A stretch of 5,388 nucleotides of DNA from NCBI GenBank assembly GCA_024762745.1, contig JANTGV010000096.1, forward strand, positions 1-5,388. Direction: 5' to 3'. This document shows positions 1-5,388 of the stretch, in pieces. Both the position numbers and the translations under genes were made by a program. Position 1 is the stretch's first letter. Each line of letters begins with the position of its first letter. The notes under the pieces were generated by a model. That model had not been told where the DNA came from, did no database searches, and worked only from the letters and a program-made list of their open reading frames with translations. The DNA is from Sulfurimonas sp. Lineage in GTDB: Bacteria > Campylobacterota > Campylobacteria > Campylobacterales > Sulfurimonadaceae.

Positions 1-2774
1 ATAAACTCTTTTGCCACGGAGTTCTCAACTGCTTTTCCTACTGTTTCTAATGGTGCTTCCATGTAAGTTAGAAGTCGTACTGGTTCATGATAGGCTTCCC
101 CTTCTAAAAGCACTGATTGTGTTGGTAAACCTATTTTTAGGTCACTGTAGTTACCGTTAAATACACCAACTTTTGAAACAACATTATGATATACCTTAGA
201 ACCTGCACCATAAACAGCATTATCTACAGTAGCAAAGTAGTGTTCTAGATTAATCCATTCGCCAACAACAAGCGGACCGTTAAAAATTCGTGTGAGGATA
301 TCAGCATTTTCATTATCTAGTTTTTCGTCATAAGAGTGCATAAAGAGTCTGTTTCCAAAAGGCATATGTTTAATTGACTTTCTAGGACCTGCAAAAACAC
401 CCATAACACCTGCTAAACCCCATTCAGGTCTGGTCTCTGACCAGTCCATAGACTTAATCATAATATCATTTTGCGTTTTTGTATATGGAAGTTGCGCTGC
501 TCTTTCATAACGTGAGATACTTGAGGCTTTCTCAAAGTCTTTTTTTACTTGAGCAAATCTTTTCATCTCATCTTCACTTAAAATATCGGTGTCATAAAAA
601 GTTATCTCATCAGTTGTAGTAACATGCAGTGAAGGTATAAATTTTACATCATCAGGAATGACAACTCCCTTCTTAGCAAGTTCATCTCTTACATCTTGTG
701 AATTTGCAATCATACAGAGTGCTCTATTGTTAGGAAGACTACTCTTACCACCACAAGCACCACAATCGAGTGCAGATTCAAATGGATTGTTATCTGACTG
801 ACTTACATGTCCAGATAGAATTACAAACTCAGCAAAGTTATCAACTTGGCCTATCATAGTTAGGAAATTGTACAGATACTGTACTTTCTCTTCAAGAGTA
901 AATCCAACTTTTGCAAGTTTTTGTTTTTGCAGTTCGTAATCTTCAGTAGACACATTGTAGTTATTTTTGAGCTTCTCTAATAGTTCTGATGGCACATCCA
1001 CAGTTAAATTATTACCCAAGATCAGATGATCTCTAATTGTCTGTACCTCTTCTTGAGAATATTTATGAGAAGTGTTGTTTACTAGGGCTTCATTGATAAT
1101 ATGTAGATGAAGTTTATTCACATACATCTCTATATCTTCATCTGATAACTTATCTAGTGTATATGTTGTTTTAGGCTTTTTTGCTTTAAAGTTTGCAAAG
1201 AACTTTTTAGTCTTTTGTGGTGCAAATGTTTTACCAAAAAGATTAATTCCAAAGACCCAGCCTATTGCTTCAACCATAATATATGGTGTATAAGGATTGT
1301 TTTTTAGATCACTTATAACTTTTTTTGTTGTTTTATTAATAACTTTTTTCGACTTATAATCATCGTCTGATTCTTGTGCTACTTCAAATACAATATTTCC
1401 AGGTTTCACAACTGCTGGACATAGAAGCTGTTCGTTTGTTTTGTCAAACTCTACAAAAGCTATTGGAAATCCTAAAAAGCCTCCAGCACCATATGTTGTA
1501 TAGTTACCAGTACTCTCTATCGCTCTTCTTGTAATTTCAGATCTTACATCTAAACACATTGTAATTGAAGCTGAAGGTCTCTGGGTTTCAGGTTCATCGG
1601 AGAGTTTCATTTCGTCAATAAATGAATGAATATAGGTATCTTCAAGAGATTTCATCCAAACATAACCCTCTTCTTCACGAAGAACTTCCATGATTTTTGC
1701 AAGTTCTACCAGTGGTATATCACTGTTAAGTATATCATTTGAGAGGTGAACCTGCTTAGCATCTAACTGAAGCTCCTCTTGTACATATCTCTCTAGGATA
1801 TCCTCATAGTTTTTAGACTCTTCCATAGCATCTATGTATTTTCCAGGGAGATTATGTTTGAACTTAAGCATTTTGAGTATCACATAGGCTCCATTCTCCA
1901 AAGCATACTTATGTAATAAATCAAAATTATTAATTTGTCTATGCTGTAAGTATGCTAATTCGTAATAGAGTCTAATCGCCATATAGTCCATAAGAGATGC
2001 GGGGTACTTTTGTTGTGAATAATAGTCAGAATCTTCAGAGCGGTACTTTATAAATCCAGCCCATCCATGTAACTTAAGAATATGCGTTAAAAGATATCTC
2101 TCTTTGTTCATTACATGTAGTTTCTCTAATGCTTCTTCTACAAATTTTTCAGAGTCATGCGGATAATCAAACTCTTCATAAAGCTTAAATGTCTCAAACA
2201 TTCCAAGTTCTCGATTATCCATAGATAATATAGTCTGGTCTTCATCTAAAAACCGTGTAATATATTCAATAATACTTTTTTCAATTACCTCTTTGTCATC
2301 ACGGTGAAAAAGGATGTCATTAATCTCATAAAGAGTCATATGTTTAGTTATCTGTTTGAGCCATCTGTCTTTATTATGATACGAAAATTCATCATCAAGA
2401 TAAGCTAAAAGTTCTTTATCAATAGCGTGCTCTTTATCGTCTGCCTGTTTTCTAAAGTGGTTCCATTGAGGATTCACTTCAAGTAAACATTTCATAGCTA
2501 GATCATAATATTCTGCTAACCCATCAACCTCAAGAACTTCTTTTAAGTTCTCTTCTAATAACTCATGTGAAATTTTTCCCTCATTATAAAACTTCAAATA
2601 ATAAGATGGATCCATATAGACTTTTCCGCCATATGTTTTTTTTGCTTTGTTCAGGCCATCTTTAAAGCCAAGGTGCTCAAAGCCTTTGAGTGGATTGTGG
2701 TGAATAAATGAACCAATAGGCCAATAGTGCGGGACTCTGTTTTTAACAGCATCTAATTTTTCTACAATACCCAT
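1..2774 (-). CDS. dabA: DabA, beta-carbonic-anhydrase-like subunit of the DAB inorganic carbon pump (DUF2309), C-terminus cut by window edge
   Basis: This is the cytoplasmic, zinc-dependent subunit of the DAB complex. With DabB it is thought to hydrate CO2 to bicarbonate in one direction, driven by a cation gradient. The frame is open from ATG at 2774 to the left edge, giving 924 whole codons with no stop. The start is set by AAGGAG at 2788-2783, 8 nt upstream. The family signature runs along the whole length: HHNPL at 25-29; CLDVRSE with C407, D409 and R411; YGAGGFLGFP near 427-436; CP at 452-453; SGH at 654-656; NNP at 662-664; DCGACGG with C671 and C674; a WINL...GAGSK..HN block at 840-864; and HEPVRLL from H896. 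C407, H656 and C671 are the predicted zinc ligands, and D409/R411 the beta-CA dyad. The H-to-C spacing of 15 equals that of Halothiobacillus DabA (H524, C539). No signal peptide or membrane helix is visible. A few tens of C-terminal residues are probably missing. Family assignment is very secure; direction of catalysis is inferred from the family. Confidence 0.96.
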   Translation of the reverse strand, partial: MGIVEKLDAVKNRVPHYWPIGSFIHHNPLKGFEHLGFKDGLNKAKKTYGGKVYMDPSYYLKFYNEGKISHELLEENLKEVLEVDGLAEYYDLAMKCLLEVNPQWNHFRKQADDKEHAIDKELLAYLDDEFSYHNKDRWLKQITKHMTLYEINDILFHRDDKEVIEKSIIEYITRFLDEDQTILSMDNRELGMFETFKLYEEFDYPHDSEKFVEEALEKLHVMNKERYLLTHILKLHGWAGFIKYRSEDSDYYSQQKYPASLMDYMAIRLYYELAYLQHRQINNFDLLHKYALENGAYVILKMLKFKHNLPGKYIDAMEESKNYEDILERYVQEELQLDAKQVHLSNDILNSDIPLVELAKIMEVLREEEGYVWMKSLEDTYIHSFIDEMKLSDEPETQRPSASITMCLDVRSEITRRAIESTGNYTTYGAGGFLGFPIAFVEFDKTNEQLLCPAVVKPGNIVFEVAQESDDDYKSKKVINKTTKKVISDLKNNPYTPYIMVEAIGWVFGINLFGKTFAPQKTKKFFANFKAKKPKTTYTLDKLSDEDIEMYVNKLHLHIINEALVNNTSHKYSQEEVQTIRDHLILGNNLTVDVPSELLEKLKNNYNVSTEDYELQKQKLAKVGFTLEEKVQYLYNFLTMIGQVDNFAEFVILSGHVSQSDNNPFESALDCGACGGKSSLPNNRALCMIANSQDVRDELAKKGVVIPDDVKFIPSLHVTTTDEITFYDTDILSEDEMKRFAQVKKDFEKASSISRYERAAQLPYTKTQNDIMIKSMDWSETRPEWGLAGVMGVFAGPRKSIKHMPFGNRLFMHSYDEKLDNENADILTRIFNGPLVVGEWINLEHYFATVDNAVYGAGSKVYHNVVSKVGVFNGNYSDLKIGLPTQSVLLEGEAYHEPVRLLTYMEAPLETVGKAVENSVAKEF

Positions 2775-3502
2775 GAAAGTATCTCCTTAACTCCATAAAT
2801 ACTTAATATTGTAAGTGCTATTACAATACCAAAATGAGTAATTTTTTCTTTGTTATCTAAATCAAAATAGTGAATATTTGGATTAGTTTTTCCAAAAATC
2901 GATTTCTCCAGAACCTTCATCGAGATTAAAAAGTTTCCAAGATATATACTAATAACAACTACGTACCATAACAGATCAGCTTCAGTATTAAAAATATATG
3001 TTAAGAAAAACAGAGAGTTTGGTAATGGTGGGTAAAGACCTATACTGATTAAATATACAGTAATATGAATACCAACTAATGGAGTAGCAAGTGTAATACC
3101 TCTTACATAAAGGTAGTTAGCACTTCCATAGTGTTTTTGATAAAAGTTAGCAATTGCATAAAGACCAATTAAAGAGACTAGTAATGATAAACTGTAAAAT
3201 GCACCTTGTTCTTCAAAAAGAAGAAAAAATGGAGCATTAATATAGATAAAGTAGTAGGCTAGTTTATAAAAATTTGTTGTCTTGGTTGCTCTATATATAG
3301 TATACATTGCACTAATAAATGAGATTAAAACTAATGTCTCAGAGTGCTCATTGTGTATAAAAAAAGAGAGGACAATTGCACATAAAAGTAGAAAAGCACT
3401 TATTTGAAAGATAGACTTACTAGTAAACTTAGCACTCTTCTCTAGGAAAATATAGTACGGCAGACCAGAGACCAATAAAAGAAATATAATATTAGCAATC
3501 AT
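2762..3502 (-). CDS. Polytopic membrane protein between dabB and dabA, possibly a half-size NuoM/MrpD-like subunit
   Basis: I do not recognise this as a named family. It encodes 246 residues, very hydrophobic, with about seven or eight likely membrane spans near 2-20, 31-50, 54-71, 78-96, 100-121, 138-158, 176-195 and 222-244. Its ATG at 3502 overlaps the dabB TGA in an ATGA junction and is preceded by AAGGG (3513-3509) at 6 nt. Its TAG lies 13 nt inside dabA. It is therefore almost certainly co-translated with both. From about residue 126 the pattern YGS..YLYVRGI...P, then ISIGLYPPLP, then a Tyr-containing helix ending FGK, then YFDLDNKEK before a last helix, resembles the terminal helices of NuoM/NuoN/MrpD subunits. 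There the equivalents are GL..P, GLPP..GF and a D(L)..E+ segment before the final span. I see no lysine or histidine in the middle of a span that would match the proton-channel residues, apart from H146. A role as an accessory or third DAB subunit is inferred from position. It could instead be an unrelated membrane protein. Confidence 0.9.
   Translation of the reverse strand: MIANIIFLLLVSGLPYYIFLEKSAKFTSKSIFQISAFLLLCAIVLSFFIHNEHSETLVLISFISAMYTIYRATKTTNFYKLAYYFIYINAPFFLLFEEQGAFYSLSLLVSLIGLYAIANFYQKHYGSANYLYVRGITLATPLVGIHITVYLISIGLYPPLPNSLFFLTYIFNTEADLLWYVVVISIYLGNFLISMKVLEKSIFGKTNPNIHYFDLDNKEKITHFGIVIALTILSIYGVKEILSWVL
2783..2788 (-). promoter_or_regulatory. Strong ribosome binding site of dabA, inside the preceding gene
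   Basis: AAGGAG on the minus strand stands 8 nt before the dabA ATG at 2774, within the 3' end of the preceding membrane-protein gene, whose TAG lies 13 nt into dabA. It is the most complete Shine-Dalgarno of the three genes, which would suit high production of the soluble subunit. That last point is inference. Confidence 0.75.
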
Positions 3503-5109
3503 AATTTACCCTTTTTAGAGTTTTTAAACATATCAAAGTAGTATCCTTCCTTAACTAAGAATCTATAATATTGCCATTTAGTTTGATTTGGTTTTTCATC
3601 TAAACTAGCAGAATCTATAGAGGGTTTTCTATATATAAACAACCACCCAATAACCATAATAAGTGTTATAACCGTTAGTGCTGTCATTAAAGTTACATTA
3701 AGTGTTGCAGCTTCATAAAAAAGTAATGCGTCTTTTCCGTAAAGGAAGTGCTCTAATGCTAATCCAAGATATTCATATGTAAATAGTATAAGAATAAAAG
3801 AGCTAATGAGTCCCAATATAACTTTTATTGAGTCAGTTTTAGTTACTTTGAAAAAAGATACAAAAAGTTGAGTTCCTGTAAGCCAAGCGAATGCTAAAAT
3901 AATGATTGCAGCATTAAATTCGAAGAACTCAGGTGCAAGTACTATCTTAGCTCCAATAAACGTGACAACAGGAATAATAGTAAAGAGTGCTATAAGTTTG
4001 AAAGTCTTGGTATTCTTGTATTTTATATCTTTATTTGAAAATGTTTTATTTGAGAGACGTTCTGGAATATGTGAATCTTTTCTCGCATGATTGATAACAC
4101 TTCCTGATTCTAAGAAGAGTGAAGCTTTGAAGATACCATGAACGATAAGGTGATAAACTGCAAGAGAAAATGCACCTAGACCAACTTCCATTATCATATA
4201 ACCCATTTGACCAACTGTCGAGTAACCAAGTGAACGTTTAATATCAGAAACAACTAGCATTAAGACCGATGCAAATATCGCAGTTATAAGACCTATAACA
4301 AACGCAATATTGAGTACTGCTGGAGTAAGAATAAGTAAATAAGCCATTTTATTTAGCAATATACCACCTACATTTACAACACCGGCATGCATTAAAGCTG
4401 ACACTGGCGTTGGTGCTTCAGAAGTGTAAGGTAGCCATATATGAAAGGGTACAATTGCTGATTTCATCATAGCAGCAATTAGGTAGAGTAATCCAACAAC
4501 AAAAATCATCGGATCTGTTATTGGACTTTCAGACATGATGAGCCACTGCTCTTTAAGTACTACTAAATCAAAACTTCCAAATGTTTGGTATGTGAGGATA
4601 ACAGCAAGTAAAAATACGAAATCTGCACTTTTATGAATGTACATAGTCCACCTTGCATTTTTAACAGCTGTTTTAGAACCTACATTAAAGGATACTAAAA
4701 GGTAGAGACCAACACTCATCAGTTGCCACGCTAACGCTAAAACAATCAGATTATTACTCATGACGAGTAGATAAATTGATGCGAAAATAAAGTTTAAAAG
4801 GATAAAGAACCTTTTATAACCAGCTTCATCCCACATATATTTTGTTGCAAACTTTCTAATAACTAAACCTAAGATAGCAATATATGGTACTAAGATAGCC
4901 GAGAGCTCATTATAGATGACTAAACCACCAAGGCCTTCAATCGATTCACCGGTACTCATTACATAATATGTACCAAGTAGTGCAAGTAGTGCTACCATGC
5001 TTGAGAGTATGATACTCACTTTTGGCATTATCTCTTTTTTATTGATAAAACCAAGTATGATTGCTATTATGATCGGTATACTAGGAATAAGTAATACAAT
5101 TTTTTCCAC
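3499..5109 (-). CDS. dabB: DabB, NuoL-like cation-translocating membrane subunit of the DAB inorganic carbon pump
   Basis: This is the integral membrane partner of DabA and is expected to couple a proton or sodium gradient to CO2 hydration. It has 536 residues from GTG at 5109. An upstream in-frame TTG at 5115 is rejected because it directly abuts the AGGAG. The proton-conducting antiporter-like domain (PF00361 type) covers about residues 60-340. Visible motifs are W128-Q129 in the fifth-helix region, K216 followed by S-A then P..H.WLP (H223, W225, P227), APTPVSALMHAGVVN near 232-246, D289-K291-R292 with YSTVGQMGYM, and H320/H324/K328 in the GLGAF...H...HG..KA..FL stretch. HAGVVN and GLGAF are typical of DabB, whereas Complex I NuoL has HAATM. 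The C-terminal third has about four further spans and a tail with YYRFLVKEGYYFD, similar to the tail of NuoL-type proteins. The GIPP..GFFSK loop of NuoL is absent. It ends in TGA overlapping the next ATG. The assignment is secure, supported by dabA in the same operon. Confidence 0.95.
   Translation of the reverse strand: MEKIVLLIPSIPIIIAIILGFINKKEIMPKVSIILSSMVALLALLGTYYVMSTGESIEGLGGLVIYNELSAILVPYIAILGLVIRKFATKYMWDEAGYKRFFILLNFIFASIYLLVMSNNLIVLALAWQLMSVGLYLLVSFNVGSKTAVKNARWTMYIHKSADFVFLLAVILTYQTFGSFDLVVLKEQWLIMSESPITDPMIFVVGLLYLIAAMMKSAIVPFHIWLPYTSEAPTPVSALMHAGVVNVGGILLNKMAYLLILTPAVLNIAFVIGLITAIFASVLMLVVSDIKRSLGYSTVGQMGYMIMEVGLGAFSLAVYHLIVHGIFKASLFLESGSVINHARKDSHIPERLSNKTFSNKDIKYKNTKTFKLIALFTIIPVVTFIGAKIVLAPEFFEFNAAIIILAFAWLTGTQLFVSFFKVTKTDSIKVILGLISSFILILFTYEYLGLALEHFLYGKDALLFYEAATLNVTLMTALTVITLIMVIGWLFIYRKPSIDSASLDEKPNQTKWQYYRFLVKEGYYFDMFKNSKKGKL
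3509..3513 (-). promoter_or_regulatory. Ribosome binding site of the middle membrane-protein gene, inside the dabB end
   Basis: AAGGG on the minus strand lies 6 nt before ATG at 3502, within the last codons of dabB. Together with the 4-nt ATGA overlap this points to translational coupling between dabB and the 246-residue protein. Confidence 0.6.
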
Positions 5110-5115
5110 TAACAA

Positions 5116-5120
5116 CTCCT
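5116..5120 (-). promoter_or_regulatory. Ribosome binding site that fixes the dabB start at GTG
   Basis: On the minus strand AGGAG is followed by TTGTTA and then GTG. The GTG at 5109 sits at an ideal 6 nt spacing, while the in-frame TTG at 5115 touches the motif and could not be used with it. This shortens the predicted DabB by two residues compared with a longest-frame call. Confidence 0.75.
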
Positions 5121-5200
5121 AAAATCTATAATAAAATGCCTTTTAAACAAAATAGAAAACTTTGTTAAACATTTTTAATGTAATAGATTTATTTTTTAGA

Positions 5201-5206
5201 ATTATA
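5201..5206 (-). promoter_or_regulatory. Candidate -10 element of the dab operon promoter
   Basis: A perfect TATAAT reads toward dabB, about 90 nt before its start codon. Transcription would begin near 5193-5195 and give a leader of roughly 85 nt. No TTGACA-like -35 lies 16-18 nt upstream (the 17-nt position reads CTCCTT). That is compatible with Campylobacterota sigma-70 promoters, where the -35 is poorly conserved. In such AT-rich DNA a TATAAT can occur by chance, so confidence is moderate. A second, weaker TATTAT at 5133-5128 is too close to the ribosome binding site to be attractive. Confidence 0.4.
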
Positions 5207-5230
5207 GTTTATTTTTTTGAAATAAGGAGT

Positions 5231-5267
5231 AGTTGAAATCAAGTTCTGCTTAAGAGTTGAATTTAAG
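5231..5267. repeat. Imperfect 13-bp direct repeat upstream of the dab promoter candidate
   Basis: AGTTGAAATCAAG at 5231-5243 recurs as AGTTGAATTTAAG at 5255-5267. The copies match at 11 of 13 positions and lie 24 bp apart. The first copy also contains TTGA-AA-TCAA, a small inverted repeat. Placed against the TATAAT at 5206-5201, the copies would sit at roughly -37 to -49 and -61 to -73. An activator such as a LysR-type regulator could bind there, but no regulator gene is in the window and chance similarity is possible. Confidence 0.3.
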
Positions 5268-5388
5268 AGCAACAAGTGTTACTATTTGATGCTAACTGGA
5301 AAGGGCAAGTTGTTGTAAGTTTTATAAAAACAGAAGCTTGTCTGACGTAAATAAGATAAATAAAAACACGCAATTATCCCCTTCTAAC

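Larger units (their letters stand above)
5121..5388. other. Upstream non-coding region of the dab operon, no gene recognised
   Basis: This AT-rich stretch has only very short open frames in all six readings. Apart from the candidate -10 and the direct repeat I see no tRNA, terminator with a strong GC stem, or insertion-sequence end. A CAGA/TCTG four-base stem followed by TTTTT on the minus strand (about 5340-5322) is too weak to call a terminator. The upstream neighbouring gene lies beyond the right edge, so its orientation is unknown. Confidence 0.6.

Noticed and set aside
1..2774. Possible frameshift or pseudogene in dabA because no stop is seen
   Set aside because: Conserved motifs from residue 25 to 896 all lie in one frame with no internal stop; the missing end is simply cut by the window edge.
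3902..4090. 62-codon open frame on the plus strand inside dabB
   Set aside because: It is fully antisense to a well-conserved DabB segment, has no clear ribosome binding site and no recognisable protein motif; it is a shadow frame.
3499..5109. Reading the NuoL-like gene as part of respiratory Complex I or an Mrp antiporter
   Set aside because: The HAGVVN and GLGAF...HG..KA..FL.SGS motifs fit DabB, the downstream partner is an unmistakable DabA, and no other nuo or mrp genes adjoin it.
5127..5132. TATAAT on the plus strand as a divergent promoter
   Set aside because: It has no supporting -35 and no plus-strand gene follows within the window; it is a by-product of an AT-rich palindromic stretch.
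5322..5340. Hairpin with T-tract on the minus strand as a terminator of an upstream gene
   Set aside because: The stem is only CAGA/TCTG, four pairs, too weak to call.
5226..5351. Two short plus-strand open frames downstream of an AAGGAG at 5224-5229, one ending near 5318 and one near 5351, as a possible gene remnant
   Set aside because: The composition looks mildly protein-like, but the frames have no properly spaced start codon, are about 28-30 codons or fewer, and match no recognised family.
5263..5373. 36-codon minus-strand frame starting TTG after AAGGGG, and a 15-codon GTG frame (5322-5369) in the same stretch
   Set aside because: Both are of chance length in this region, use weak start codons, and resemble nothing I know; the TTG spacing is only 4 nt.

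Overview
The window is an AT-rich stretch (roughly one-third G+C by eye) that is almost wholly coding on the minus strand. It carries most of a dissolved-inorganic-carbon accumulation (DAB) locus. Read in the direction of transcription, from right to left, the order is an upstream region with a promoter-like site (about 5388-5110), dabB (5109-3499), an unnamed membrane-protein gene (3502-2762), and dabA (from 2774 off the left edge). The three reading frames overlap slightly and each has its own Shine-Dalgarno sequence, so they look like one translationally coupled operon. The plus strand holds no convincing gene.

DabA (DUF2309/UPF0753, beta-carbonic-anhydrase-like) and DabB (a NuoL-like cation-translocating membrane subunit) are known to form an energy-coupled system that traps CO2 as bicarbonate in the cytoplasm. 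Here DabA keeps the full set of predicted zinc and active-site residues (C407, D409/R411, H656, C671). DabB keeps the membrane lysine and histidines of the antiporter-like fold, plus the HAGVVN and GLGAF...H...HG..KA..FL motifs that mark the DabB branch rather than respiratory Complex I.

The unusual element is the 246-residue polytopic membrane protein between dabB and dabA, since the characterised minimal DAB system is a dabB-dabA pair. Its C-terminal part reads like the last helices of a NuoM/NuoN/MrpD-type subunit with the ionisable membrane residues missing. It may be a half-size antiporter-like third subunit. This is an inference from motif reading only.

The codon bias, low G+C and protein flavour suggest a Campylobacterota chemolithoautotroph of the Sulfurimonas/Sulfurovum kind. 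That is an impression, not proof. Such organisms usually fix CO2 through the reverse TCA cycle and lack carboxysomes, so the locus would supply bicarbonate/CO2 to rTCA and anaplerotic carboxylases. The 273 bases upstream of dabB hold a perfect TATAAT on the minus strand and an imperfect direct repeat just upstream of it, but no recognisable gene.
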